Below are positions 18,780-27,381 of a stretch of DNA of 64,000 nucleotides, one piece after another; the first letter of the stretch is position 1; each line of letters opens with the position of its first letter. Location: contig NZ_JAFCKP010000017.1 in the NCBI RefSeq assembly GCF_018130245.1, positions 62,001 to 126,000 on the forward strand, read 5' to 3'. The position numbers and the translations under genes are program-made. The notes beneath the pieces were generated by a model that was not told where the DNA came from, did not search any database, and saw only the letters and a list, made by a program, of their open reading frames with translations. Source of the DNA: Bradyrhizobium sp. SZCCT0231 (GTDB taxonomy: Bacteria > Pseudomonadota > Alphaproteobacteria > Rhizobiales > Xanthobacteraceae).

Positions 18780-18919
18780 GGGTTTTTCTCCGCTGACCGG
18801 GCAATTTGCCTGTAGAATTGATGGTAAAGTCCGGAAGATGCGGCCCAAAACGGGCCCTTTCCGGCCCTAAGAGAGCCGCTCCCGGTGTCGCACCGGGTCA
18901 TCGCGGACAATTCGCGCGG

Positions 18920-18948
18920 CTTATAAGGGAGCGCCTTCTTTTCGTCAA
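18920..18948 (-). promoter_or_regulatory. Predicted sigma-70-type promoter of rpmH-rnpA-yidC
   Basis: On the minus strand a TTGACG (-35, 18948-18943) and a TATAAG (-10, 18925-18920) are separated by exactly 17 bases. Transcription would start near 18913, leaving a leader of about 130 bases before the rpmH GTG. The same 349-base gap (18780-19128) also holds the upstream region of the divergent kinase gene; no other gene is visible in it. Confidence 0.7.
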
Positions 18949-19128
18949 CGCCGCACAAGCGCGCGATTTCCGTCAATATCGCTGTTTGTGCGCGGTTTTT
19001 AGCCCTTGAGGTGGCGACTCCCGATATCCGCGCTTACATCCCACCTTGGTAGATTAGCGATCCGTAATTTGACCGGACTCCGGGCGGGTCGCATCTTCCA
19101 TCAGCCAAGGCCAACAGGGGCGAATTTC

Positions 19129-20628
19129 GTGGCATCCACAGATCGCCAGCCGATCCAGGATCTGGATCAGCCGGACCAGCCGGCGATGCGGCCCCGCGGG
19201 TCGCGCGGGCTCGGGCTGTCTGGCAAGCTGCTGCTGCTCACCATTCCCCTGGTGATGATCGCCGCCGTGCTGCTCTACGTGCCCGCCATCGCCAATTTCT
19301 GGGTCAACCGGTTGAACGACCGCGTTGCGGCGGCCAACACCGCGGCGCTGGTGCTGGATGCGGCGCCGCTCGGCATGGTGCCCGATTCGCTGTCGCGCCA
19401 GATCTTGAAAAGCATCAATGCCCGCGCCGTCGCCATCAAGATGGGCCAGCAGCGCCGGCTGCTCGCCAGCGACAACATTCCGGCCGCCATCGAGCATGAC
19501 ATCGACCTGCGCGACATGACCGCCTGGGAGGCGATCACCGGCTCGTTCCGGATGATGCTGGAGACCGGCAACCAGGCGATCCGCATCGTCGGCCCCGGGG
19601 TCGGCAATGCCCAGTTCATCGAGATCGTCACCGACGAGCTGCCGCTGCGGAAGCAGATGTACCGCTTCTCCCGCAACCTCGTGGTGGTCGCGCTGATCAT
19701 CGCGGTGCTGACCGCGGGCCTCGTCTATCTCGCGCTCCATTATCTCTTCGTGCGGCCGATGCGGCGGCTGACCGCGAGCCTGGTCGGCTTCCACGAGAAC
19801 CCCGAGAGTTCGGCCGGGATCATCGTGCCGAGCCAGCGCAGCGATGAGATCGGGGTGGCCGAACGCGAATTGTCGGACATGCAGCGAGATCTGATGTCGA
19901 TGCTGCATCAGAAGAGCCGGCTCGCCGCCCTTGGCCTTGCCGTCTCCAAGATCAACCACGATCTGCGCAATCTGCTCGCCTCGGCCCAGCTTCTGTCGGA
20001 CCAGCTCGCCAGCGTGCCGGATCCGCGGGTGCAGCGCTTTGCGCCCAAGCTCGTGCGCTCGCTCGAACGCGCCATCGCCTTCTGTCAGTCGACATTGTCC
20101 TATGGCCGCGCCCAGGAGGCCGCGCCCGATCGCCGCATGATCCTGATCGAGCCGGTCGTGCTGGAGGTGCGCGAGACCGCGGGGCTCACCAACGACGCCT
20201 CGATCGCCTGGGTCGCTGCGGTCGAGCGCGGGCTCGCGGTCGATGCCGATCCAGACCAGCTGTTCCGCGTATTGCTGAACCTCGTCCGCAACGCCGCCCA
20301 GGCGCTCGAAAGCCATGCGTCGGGCGAGGGCCGCGTGCAGCAGATCCGGATCACCGGAAAGCGGGAAGGTGCCGTCGCCATTATCGAGGTCTCCGACACC
20401 GGCCCCGGCGTCCCCCAGAAGACCCGGGAGCACCTGTTCGAGGCCTTCCAGACCTCCGGCCGCCCCGGCGGCAGCGGCCTTGGCCTCGCCATCGCCGCCG
20501 AGCTGGTCCGCGCCCATGGCGGCGACATCCACCTGGTCGAAGGCACCATCGGCGCCACCTTCCGCATCGTCATCCCCGACCGTCCCGTGGAACTGCTTTC
20601 CATCCGCAACGAGCGGCAGCGGGCGTAG
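19129..20628 (+). CDS. Membrane sensor histidine kinase
   Basis: From the GTG at 19129 (preceded by AGGGGCG) the product is 499 residues. A first membrane segment (KLLLLTIPLVMIAAVLLYVP) and a second (LVVVALIIAVLTAGLVYLALHY) bracket a periplasmic sensor of about 130 residues. A HAMP linker follows, then the HisKA-like helix with SKINHDLRNLLASAQLL, in which the His is the likely phosphorylation site. The HATPase domain has NLVRNAAQAL (N box), DTGPGV (G1) and GSGLGLAIA (G2). No response regulator is adjacent, so it is an orphan. The frame is open further upstream to 19006, so the start is a choice. Confidence 0.88.
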   Translation: MASTDRQPIQDLDQPDQPAMRPRGSRGLGLSGKLLLLTIPLVMIAAVLLYVPAIANFWVNRLNDRVAAANTAALVLDAAPLGMVPDSLSRQILKSINARAVAIKMGQQRRLLASDNIPAAIEHDIDLRDMTAWEAITGSFRMMLETGNQAIRIVGPGVGNAQFIEIVTDELPLRKQMYRFSRNLVVVALIIAVLTAGLVYLALHYLFVRPMRRLTASLVGFHENPESSAGIIVPSQRSDEIGVAERELSDMQRDLMSMLHQKSRLAALGLAVSKINHDLRNLLASAQLLSDQLASVPDPRVQRFAPKLVRSLERAIAFCQSTLSYGRAQEAAPDRRMILIEPVVLEVRETAGLTNDASIAWVAAVERGLAVDADPDQLFRVLLNLVRNAAQALESHASGEGRVQQIRITGKREGAVAIIEVSDTGPGVPQKTREHLFEAFQTSGRPGGSGLGLAIAAELVRAHGGDIHLVEGTIGATFRIVIPDRPVELLSIRNERQRA

Positions 20629-20673
20629 TCGGCCAGTGGGCGACTAACGACCGAGGCAATCTCCATGATTTCC

Positions 20674-20832
20674 GTCATTCCGGGATGGCCCCACCGGGTC
20701 CGGCCATCGGCCGGCCCGATGACAGGCTCCGGGCCAGGCCCGGAATCCATAACCCCGGCTGGTGGTTATGGATTCTCAGGTGCGCAATTGCGCACCATAG
20801 CTCGCGACTTCGTCGCGCCCCGGAAAGACGAC
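20674..20832. repeat. Long palindromic repeat with ATAACCAC inner arms
   Basis: It is related to the element at 12114-12268. It opens GTCATTCCGGGATGGCCCC, has inner arms GGAATCCATAACCCC and GGTTATGGATTCTCAGG, and ends CGCCCCGGAAAGACGAC. A small hairpin GGTGCGCAATTGCGCACC is visible on the right side. Confidence 0.8.
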
Positions 20833-20977
20833 CTGAGATGCGGAAATGCGCGAAAATCTTCCCATCCCGGACCTTGCCAACGCCGACAAGAGCGGTTAGT
20901 CAGAGCGCTCTTTCGCACCCCCTCCGGCTCCGCCGGGGGGCTGCGTCGCGGGTCACGCCCGCGCTGTTTGCGAAAAC

Positions 20978-21054
20978 GCGCCCGTAGCTCAGCTGGATAG
21001 AGCATCAGACTACGAATCTGAGGGTCGGACGTTCGAATCGTTCCGGGCGCGCCA
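20978..21054 (+). tRNA. tRNA-Arg (anticodon ACG)
   Basis: A 77-base cloverleaf. Acceptor arms GCGCCCG (20978-20984) and CGGGCGC (21044-21050) pair, with discriminator G and an encoded CCA at 21052-21054. The D arm has AGCTCAGCTGGATAGAGC, the anticodon stem TCAGA/TCTGA holds the loop CTACGAA giving anticodon ACG, and the T loop is GTTCGAATC. A34 would be edited to inosine by TadA to read CGN codons. Confidence 0.96.
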
Positions 21055-21137
21055 GCTTCTTCCGATGCCGGCAAAAGCAATGCAGCGTCCGGTCGCTCGT
21101 CCGAGATCGCGGATGGGGCGCGCCCCTTGGAAATCAG

Positions 21138-21494
21138 ATGAAGATATCGCAGGCATTCAAATTCGAGGCGGCACATCGCTTGCCGAACGTGCCGGAAACG
21201 CACCGGTGCAGCCGGCTGCACGGCCATTCCTATCGGGTCGAGGTTCAATTGGAGGGGCCCGTGGACCCGCACACGGGTTTCGTCGCGGACTTCTTCGATA
21301 TTGAAGAATGCTTTGCCGGCGTCCTGGAGGCCCTGGACCACAGATGCCTGAACGACGTCGAAGGACTCGAGAACCCAACCGCTGAGAATATCTCAATCTG
21401 GATATGGGACCGGTTGGGCCCGCGTCTCCACCAGCTTTCCGCAGTTCGAGTTTACGAAACGGCGGACTGTTGGGCCGAATATCAAGGGCGGTGA
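21138..21494 (+). CDS. queD: 6-carboxytetrahydropterin synthase, copy 1
   Basis: The 118-residue enzyme converts 7,8-dihydroneopterin triphosphate to 6-carboxy-tetrahydropterin for queuosine. Zinc His residues are in FEAAHRLP and LHGHSY, the catalytic Cys is in HRCSRLHGH, and the GLENPTAENI and VYETADCWA ends are typical. The VPETHRC stretch is closer to E. coli QueD than the second copy (22918-23274), which is about 85% identical by hand alignment. It begins 83 bases after the tRNA-Arg gene. No queC or queE is in the window. Confidence 0.92.
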   Translation: MKISQAFKFEAAHRLPNVPETHRCSRLHGHSYRVEVQLEGPVDPHTGFVADFFDIEECFAGVLEALDHRCLNDVEGLENPTAENISIWIWDRLGPRLHQLSAVRVYETADCWAEYQGR

Positions 21495-21530
21495 CGACAA
21501 CCGCAAGCTGACCCGTTCAGCACGACCAGA

Positions 21531-21902
21531 TCAAAAAGCGACCGCTGCCGGGGTGGCCCAATGGCTCCTGACGAAGTCCCGGATGTGCTCCGGCACGGGC
21601 ATGGTGTCGATGTCGCAACGCGTCTGGATTTCTTCCGCAAGCTCTCTCGACACGTCCTTCGACCAATGACCCAACGGATCGAACGCGACGATGCGGACGG
21701 GGTCGTTGAAACGGCCGGCGATCAGGTTCGAGATGACGGTTTCGATGTCAGTCCGCTCGACCTCGGTTTTCCGGCCGGCTCTGCCGGGCCGTCCGGCAAT
21801 GTTGTCGACGATCAGATAGACGATTCGATCTGCCGCATCCTGAGCCGCACCTTTATGAGCCGCGCATGGGGCGGCCATCGACGTCATGCCATTTCCAGCC
21901 AT
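21531..21902 (-). CDS. Conserved hypothetical protein
   Basis: I start at the ATG at 21902, six bases after a GGAG; the product is 123 residues. The frame has the look of a conserved small cytosolic protein found in Bradyrhizobium: VYLIVDNIAG, then TDIETVISNLIAGRFNDPVRIVAFDPLGHWSKDVSRELAEEIQTRC and an ending IRDFVRSHW. No known domain or catalytic motif is recognised. It lies between the two queD copies, on the opposite strand. Confidence 0.6.
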   Translation of the reverse strand: MAGNGMTSMAAPCAAHKGAAQDAADRIVYLIVDNIAGRPGRAGRKTEVERTDIETVISNLIAGRFNDPVRIVAFDPLGHWSKDVSRELAEEIQTRCDIDTMPVPEHIRDFVRSHWATPAAVAF

Positions 21903-22320
21903 ACGCGTCTCCAATGCAATAGAGCCGGCAATTTGTCCGGACGGGACCAGCCTGAACCAAGCGCAATGCAATTACCCGGGCCACTGCGGTTCCGCATCAG
22001 GACCAAAGTACGATCAAGACCAAAGTATGATGACGCGCGGATCGTGCTTTGTAAGATCGGACACTGCCATTCGAGGGGCAATGAAGCCGCAATCGTGCAC
22101 GCTCCGGCCAGGCGAAACCGAGTCCGCAACTCACTCGCAATCAAGTGGAACTGATGCAGCTCGACACCATCTCGCCGCCGCAACTGCCTGGGTTTGCTGA
22201 ACTTGAAATTTCGCCGCGCTCGATCGAGCTCGTCCTTCAGGAGATGCTATCAAGCCCCGCAGGACTCCGGAATTGGAGAGCATCGCGACGTTCGGCAACG
22301 AGCGGGTTTTCGAACTCGCT
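21903..22320. other. Gap without a supported gene
   Basis: These roughly 418 bases between the hypothetical gene and the CBS gene are less GC-rich than the flanks. Short open frames exist (for example a plus-strand one at 22145-22342) but none has a family resemblance. No repeat of the REP families is present. Confidence 0.5.
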
Positions 22321-22755
22321 TCACTTCGTGCCGTGTATGTAATGCACAAGCTGCTCGATGACGAATGTTTGATCGCTGATCTTGTCCTTCACCAAATCTC
22401 CGATTGAGATCATTCCCACCACGTTTCCCTGCTCAATGACGGGAAGATGGCGCACGGCCTTTTCGGTCATGATGGCCATGGCTTCTTCGACAGATTGATC
22501 GGGCCGCACAAAGACGACTTTCGATTCCATGATATCGCGCACGGGAGTGGTGGGCGATGCGCGGCCTTTCAAGAACACGTTCCGCGCATAGTGGCGTTCC
22601 GTCATGATGCCTACGAGCTTGTCGCCCTCCATCACGACCAGAGAACCCACGTTCTTGTCCGCCATCTTCTTGATGGCATCAGACACAGTCTCGTCCGGAC
22701 GAACGGACAAGACCTCATGGCCTTTCTTGTCCAGCAACTGCCCAACGGTTGTCAT
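22321..22755 (-). CDS. Tandem CBS-domain protein
   Basis: From the ATG at 22755 the product is 144 residues made almost entirely of two CBS domains. The first is about residues 12-60 (VLSVRPDETVSDAIKKMADKNVGSLVVM), the second about 77-135 (VVFVRPDQSVEEAMAIMTEKAVRHLPVI). CBS pairs bind adenosine nucleotides or NAD-type ligands and sense energy or redox state; the target here is unknown. The start is about 60 bases from a FixK/FNR-like site at 22812-22825, consistent with induction under low oxygen. That link is inferred from the site only. Confidence 0.9.
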   Translation of the reverse strand: MTTVGQLLDKKGHEVLSVRPDETVSDAIKKMADKNVGSLVVMEGDKLVGIMTERHYARNVFLKGRASPTTPVRDIMESKVVFVRPDQSVEEAMAIMTEKAVRHLPVIEQGNVVGMISIGDLVKDKISDQTFVIEQLVHYIHGTK

Positions 22756-22801
22756 GGGACGCAACCTTCACCGTAAGTACATATTTCAATGACTATTTCG
22801 G

Positions 22802-22832
22802 TTGACGCGCATTGATCCAGATCATGCGTCAA
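22802..22832. promoter_or_regulatory. FixK/FNR-like box inside a longer inverted repeat
   Basis: TTGAT-CCAG-ATCAT at 22812-22825 differs by one base from the TTGAT-N4-ATCAA consensus. It is enclosed by the perfect outer arms TTGACGC (22802-22808) and GCGTCAA (22826-22832). It lies between the divergent CBS gene and the second queD and could serve either. Confidence 0.55.
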
Positions 22833-22917
22833 GACGATGTGATGAGGATCAGGACAGGACAGCATCTGGCCGCCAGACCGGCCCGAGACCGGATGGCCAC
22901 GTCGTGTGAGGAGCTGG

Positions 22918-23274
22918 ATGAGGATATCGCAGGCGTTCAAGTTCGAGGCGGCGCATCGGCTGCCAAACGTGCACGGGACTCACCGGTGCAGCCGGCTGCA
23001 TGGTCATTCCTATCGGGTCGAGGTCCAGTTGGACGGTCCGGTGGACCCGCACACCGGCTTCGTCGCGGACTTCTTCGATATCGAAAGAAGCTTCGCCGAC
23101 ATCATGGGCGCGCTGGACCACCAATGCCTGAACGAGGTCGAAGGACTCGAGAACCCGACCGCCGAGAACATCGCGGTCTGGATCTGGGACCGGTTGAAGC
23201 CGAGCCTGCCGCAGCTCTCGGCGGTCCGCGTCTATGAGACGGCGGACTGCTGGGCCGAATGTCAGGGGCGGTGA
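22918..23274 (+). CDS. queD: 6-carboxytetrahydropterin synthase, copy 2
   Basis: The 118-residue paralogue of the gene at 21138 differs at 18 positions. The zinc ligands (FEAAHRLP, LHGHSY) and the catalytic Cys (HRCSRLHGH) are kept, so it should be active. VPETH of copy 1 is VHGTH here. I use the ATG at 22918; a GTG at 22906 is an alternative with AGGAG lying between them. It is divergent from the CBS gene with a FixK-like box in between, suggesting the two copies are regulated differently. Confidence 0.9.
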   Translation: MRISQAFKFEAAHRLPNVHGTHRCSRLHGHSYRVEVQLDGPVDPHTGFVADFFDIERSFADIMGALDHQCLNEVEGLENPTAENIAVWIWDRLKPSLPQLSAVRVYETADCWAECQGR

Positions 23275-23427
23275 CGACAGCCCAGCGCTGACCCGGCGCG
23301 GTCTCATTACTCACGCATATATGAGCCGTGTTGATAACCGCATGCGGGTTGGAAGGTTTAATCTCAAGCTGGCGTCGAATGTCCGCAATGCCAGTTTATG
23401 CCTGGCCCCTGTACAGGGAAGCCGTTG

Positions 23428-25293
23428 ATGGAACGCAAGCTCGCCGCGATCATGGCCGCCGACATCGTCGGCTACAGCCTGATGATGGCCGAAAACGAGG
23501 CCTCCACCTATAAAGAGCTGCGCACGGTCTTCGACAATCTGATCGAACCCACAGTCGCGCAGCATAGTGGACGCATCTTCAAGATGACCGGGGACGGGTT
23601 TCTGGCGATGTTTCCAAGCGTCAACGAAGCCGTTGATGCGGCCGCTGCTATCCAGCAAGGCTTCGACAACGCCCCGTTTGAGCTGCGCATAGGCATCAAC
23701 CTCGGTGATGTCATCGAGGATAATGGCGATATGTACGGCGACGGCGTTAATGTCGCCACACGGCTTGAGGCGATGGCCGATCCCGGTAGCATCTTTGTCA
23801 GCGGCGCTGTCGTCATGGCCGCAGACCGCAATCGCGGCGAGGTGTTCGCGCGTGTGGGCCGCAGGCGCGCCAAAAACATTCCCGAGCTTCTTGATGTCTA
23901 CCGGGTACGGCGCGCGCAATCCTCGTGGTCTCGCTGGCGAAAAGTCCCGCGCGTTCTACACGGTACCGCTGCGCACTGGTCGTATGGCGTCGCCGCCCTA
24001 GCCCTTGTCCTCATCGGCACCCAAATCCAACCGCTTTCCCTGGCGGCGATGGTCAGCCGGCTCCCGGCCGCACTGTTTTTCGACCAGACCCGCGCCGACC
24101 CGCGGCCGTCAGTTGCGGTCATGCCTTTTGCGACCATGAGCGGCGACCAGCCGTACTTTGCAGACGGGCTGACCGAGGATGTGACCACGGCGCTTGCAAG
24201 GAATTCCGAGCTTCAGATCATCGCGCGCGACTCCACATATGCCGCGCGCGGGCAAGAAAGCGATGTGCGCAAGCTCGGGGTAAAGCTGGGCGTTTCCTAC
24301 GTGGTGGAAGGCAGCGCGCGCCGCGAGGGGGACCGGCTTCGCGTCTCGGCGCAGCTGATCGACGTGAAATCGGGCGCGCACCTTTGGTCGCGCAGCTTCG
24401 ACAGGCAGGTTGCCGACGTCTTCACCGTACAAAGCGAGCTGACCACGGAAATCGTCGCCCAGCTCGCGCCGTATATCGGCCGAAGTGAAGCCACCGCTGC
24501 CGCGCAACGTCCGACCGACAACCTTCAGGCTTACGATCTTCTCCTGCGGGCTCGTCATCGATACCGGCATGGCGTCCAGGATGCGGAAGCACTTATGGAG
24601 GCCCGCGGCATATATCAGCGCGCGCTGGAAATGGACCCGGCCTATGCCGCCGCCCGTGCGGGCTTGGCCCTCACTTACATCGCGGAGGTGGCCAGGAGGT
24701 CGAATGGTCGGGCGACAGCGCATGAGCTGGAACTAGGTCTTAGCGAAGCGCGCCAGGCTGTGCGCCTCGATCCCAATCTCTCGCTCGGCTATCAGGTGAT
24801 CAGCTTCGGGCTCGCGGTGCAGGGCGATTATGCGGGCGGCTTGCAGGCCGCCAAGCGCGCCGTCGAACTGAATCCCAATGACCCGGATAGCATGATGGCA
24901 TTGGCAAAAGCGCAAGTCCGTTTCGGGGACTACGCGGACGCCGTTGCCAATGCCGAGCGGGCACGTCGCCTTCATCCCATGGCGCCGGAATATTACGCCT
25001 ATGTGCATGGCCAGGCTCTTTACGCCGCTGATCGTCGCGATGAATCGGCTGCCGTGATCTCCGAATGCCTTGTAAGGGCGCCGCGCGATGCCAACTGCCT
25101 GCTAATCCAGGCTGCGCTGCAAGGGGGGCGCGGTGATATAGAAGCGGCGCAGCTGACGATGGCAAACCTGGTAGGGGCCCAACCGACATTTTCGTTAGAG
25201 GCAGAGCGCTCTTATCGCAGGTTTGGCAACAAGCCGCTCATGGAGCAGTTCCTAAAGGACCTGACGCGGGCGAAGGCACCGGGGACTGCGTAA
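23428..25293 (+). CDS. Class III adenylate cyclase with TolB-like and TPR domains
   Basis: The 621-residue protein begins MERKLAAIMAADIVGYS, the standard start of this rhizobial family. The cyclase domain (residues 1-175) has metal Asp residues D12 and D56 (KMTGDGF), an adenine-selecting Lys at 52, and the GDGVNVATRLEA motif carrying the transition-state Asn and Arg. A hydrophobic segment near residue 195 (GVAALALVLIGTQI) may anchor it. A FlgO/TolB-like domain follows (FADGLTEDVTTALARNSELQII, then SYVVEGSARREGDRLRVSAQLID), and the rest is TPR-like (ALEMDPAYAAARAGLALTY, AVELNPNDPDSMMALAKAQ). It presumably makes cAMP in response to an unknown signal. Confidence 0.92.
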   Translation: MERKLAAIMAADIVGYSLMMAENEASTYKELRTVFDNLIEPTVAQHSGRIFKMTGDGFLAMFPSVNEAVDAAAAIQQGFDNAPFELRIGINLGDVIEDNGDMYGDGVNVATRLEAMADPGSIFVSGAVVMAADRNRGEVFARVGRRRAKNIPELLDVYRVRRAQSSWSRWRKVPRVLHGTAAHWSYGVAALALVLIGTQIQPLSLAAMVSRLPAALFFDQTRADPRPSVAVMPFATMSGDQPYFADGLTEDVTTALARNSELQIIARDSTYAARGQESDVRKLGVKLGVSYVVEGSARREGDRLRVSAQLIDVKSGAHLWSRSFDRQVADVFTVQSELTTEIVAQLAPYIGRSEATAAAQRPTDNLQAYDLLLRARHRYRHGVQDAEALMEARGIYQRALEMDPAYAAARAGLALTYIAEVARRSNGRATAHELELGLSEARQAVRLDPNLSLGYQVISFGLAVQGDYAGGLQAAKRAVELNPNDPDSMMALAKAQVRFGDYADAVANAERARRLHPMAPEYYAYVHGQALYAADRRDESAAVISECLVRAPRDANCLLIQAALQGGRGDIEAAQLTMANLVGAQPTFSLEAERSYRRFGNKPLMEQFLKDLTRAKAPGTA

Positions 25294-25381
25294 TGGGATC
25301 TTTTTGTATATTAAATTCAATGAGATAGCAGTTCTCAATTTCATCTCGTCGGGCGCGCCGTTTCGATAGTAAGTTCGTCCC

Positions 25382-26281
25382 ATGCGCACGATCGACCGTC
25401 TGCTCTCCTGCCTCGTTTTATTCCTTGCAATCGCAGCCGCCCCGCTTCCCGTGCGCGCAGCCGAAACCTGCCCGTTCATCAGCGCCCAGGAGCTCGCCCG
25501 CGCGATGCCGGCGCTCAAATGGTCGCTGATTTCAAACCAGGACGGCCGCGGCTGCATCTACCAGGGCGGGCGCGGCGACACGATGATGCTCTCCGTGTTC
25601 CGCAATCCCGACAAGGACCGCGCCAGGGAATTGTACGCGACCTTCGTCAAGACGCTTGGCGAGCGCATGCCGCTCAACGCAGTCGCTGACATCGGCGACG
25701 AAGGTCAGGGTGGAACGAGCGCCGCCGGAGCGGAGCGCCAGGAGGCATCGGTCGTGGCCTTGTCCGGCGACTACATTCTGCAGATTAGCGTTTATCCGAT
25801 CGGCCGGCGTGCCGACGACGCGCTGCTCGGACCGCTCACCGAAGCTGCGCGCGTTGCCATCGCAAGCGTGAGCAAGAGCAGCGAGCGGTTCGGCAATTGC
25901 GAGTGGCTCACGGCCGCCGATGCCGACGGCTTTCTCGACAACAGCACGCTGACGGTGCAGCGGACCGGCGCGGGCAGCTGCATGATGTTCGATCGCGAGG
26001 CCAACACCATGACCGTCGCGGTGATCGCGATGTCGCGCGACACCGTCATCGGCATGATGAAACGCGCAGGCCCCTGCAAGCACGTGGCGATACCCGAGCT
26101 CGGCCGCGAAGCGTTCGGCGAGCATTCCTGCACCAAGGGCAACGGCAACGCCGTCAACATCCATGTCTGGAAGAACGGCAGGCAGGCGTCGATCCTGTTC
26201 GCGCCGGTCAAGCCGCATCCGGAGTCCGGCTCGGTCGAGCGCCTGAAGGCGGTCGCCGGGCGGGTGTATGGGAAATTGTAA
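25382..26281 (+). CDS. Exported protein of unknown function
   Basis: The 299-residue product starts with a signal peptide (RLLSCLVLFLAIAAAPLPVRA-AET). The mature part seems to be two repeats of one fold: each half begins with a Cys-containing segment (TCPFISAQELARAMPAL and NCEWLTAADADGF) and contains a later GCIYQG or SCMMFD strand. This resembles lipoprotein-like domains that recognise unknown ligands, but I cannot name the family. Periplasmic location is expected. It is monocistronic. Confidence 0.75.
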   Translation: MRTIDRLLSCLVLFLAIAAAPLPVRAAETCPFISAQELARAMPALKWSLISNQDGRGCIYQGGRGDTMMLSVFRNPDKDRARELYATFVKTLGERMPLNAVADIGDEGQGGTSAAGAERQEASVVALSGDYILQISVYPIGRRADDALLGPLTEAARVAIASVSKSSERFGNCEWLTAADADGFLDNSTLTVQRTGAGSCMMFDREANTMTVAVIAMSRDTVIGMMKRAGPCKHVAIPELGREAFGEHSCTKGNGNAVNIHVWKNGRQASILFAPVKPHPESGSVERLKAVAGRVYGKL

Positions 26282-26390
26282 CGGCGCCGCGTGACATTGC
26301 CGGCGTATGCGTCCGTACATCATCGCGTCGTGGCGATACAATAGGGCCAGCAACATCCGGGGTCGCCCGGCGGCCCCGGATGTCGTCCGA

Positions 26391-27182
26391 CTAGTACACC
26401 GGCCCGCAAGCCCGCCGGATCGCGATCTGAACCGGCGACGGTGGCAGCGCCGGATCAAACTCACCCTTCGGCAGCAGCGGAGGCTGTGCCATGAAACGCG
26501 GCCGTTTCCCGCGATGTGGTTGCGCGGCGTGAACAACGAACGGATGGCACAGATAGACGCTGCCTGCCGCGCCAGTCGCCAGTTCGATCTCGCAATCTCT
26601 CGTCGACGCCCAGTTCTCGGAAGCGAGCTGCCGGAGCGTCGCGCCGGTCTCACCATAGGGCAGTAGCTCCCGCGCGATGGCCGCATGCGAGCCTTTCCGG
26701 ATCCGCGTGGGCGCATCATCGTTTCCGACATCCGAGAACAGGAAGAGCATCAGGAGCGCACGCCCGCTGCTCTTCACATCGACACGCCACTCCATGAAAT
26801 CCGGACTGGCGGTGCCAAAGCTCATGTCCACATGCCAGCCGTCATCGCCTGGCGATTCCGCCGAAGGGAAGCGGATCGGAAAGGTTCCGAGGCCCCTGGG
26901 CGCAAGCCAGCGCCCTTCGCCGACGAGTTGATCATAGGCCTTGTGCAGGGGCGGTGCGTTCGCGGCTTCAATGAATGGGGGCGAAGCCTTCGACGCCACG
27001 CGAACAACGGGCTCGTTCCAGTGTTCGGGTTCGTCTGGTGACAGGCCGATATCCGCCCACAGCTCGTCCCTGCATCGCCTTGCCAGGTCGGAGCTGAAGG
27101 CGTTCTCGATCTTGACGAAGCCGTCGTCGATGAAGGTCTGGACCTGACGAGGCGTCAGGCCAGCCTGTTCGGTCTTGGGCAT
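26391..27182 (-). CDS. Phytanoyl-CoA dioxygenase family Fe(II)/2-oxoglutarate oxygenase
   Basis: From the ATG at 27182 the product is 263 residues. The iron-binding HxD is WHVDM (H117, D119); the distal His is in HPFVVHAAQPHRG (H213 or H218), followed by the oxoglutarate-binding Arg in GKRPRF. Members hydroxylate small molecules or acyl chains; the substrate is not predictable. It is on the same strand as the VOC gene, 200 bases downstream of it. Confidence 0.88.
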   Translation of the reverse strand: MPKTEQAGLTPRQVQTFIDDGFVKIENAFSSDLARRCRDELWADIGLSPDEPEHWNEPVVRVASKASPPFIEAANAPPLHKAYDQLVGEGRWLAPRGLGTFPIRFPSAESPGDDGWHVDMSFGTASPDFMEWRVDVKSSGRALLMLFLFSDVGNDDAPTRIRKGSHAAIARELLPYGETGATLRQLASENWASTRDCEIELATGAAGSVYLCHPFVVHAAQPHRGKRPRFMAQPPLLPKGEFDPALPPSPVQIAIRRACGPVY

Positions 27183-27381
27183 TGCACATTCTCCGTTTCG
27201 GCTACCGCATCGAGCGCAGCCGGCTTTGATCTGATCGGCGTGGATACGCCGGAACGACTTTCTGCCGTTCAGATCAGCGGGAAGAATGTGGACATGAACA
27301 TCATGATGCGAACGTATACCGGGGCGGACCACCAGATCAAGATGCGCTCGACATGCCATCCCGACGACGGACCTCGCCCTC

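Noticed and set aside
22145-22342. Short plus-strand frame between the hypothetical gene and the CBS gene
   Set aside because: 65 residues without a recognisable domain, and it runs into the end of the CBS gene.
21138-23274. The two queD copies as an assembly duplication
   Set aside because: They differ at 18 of 118 residues and have unrelated flanks, so they are true paralogues.
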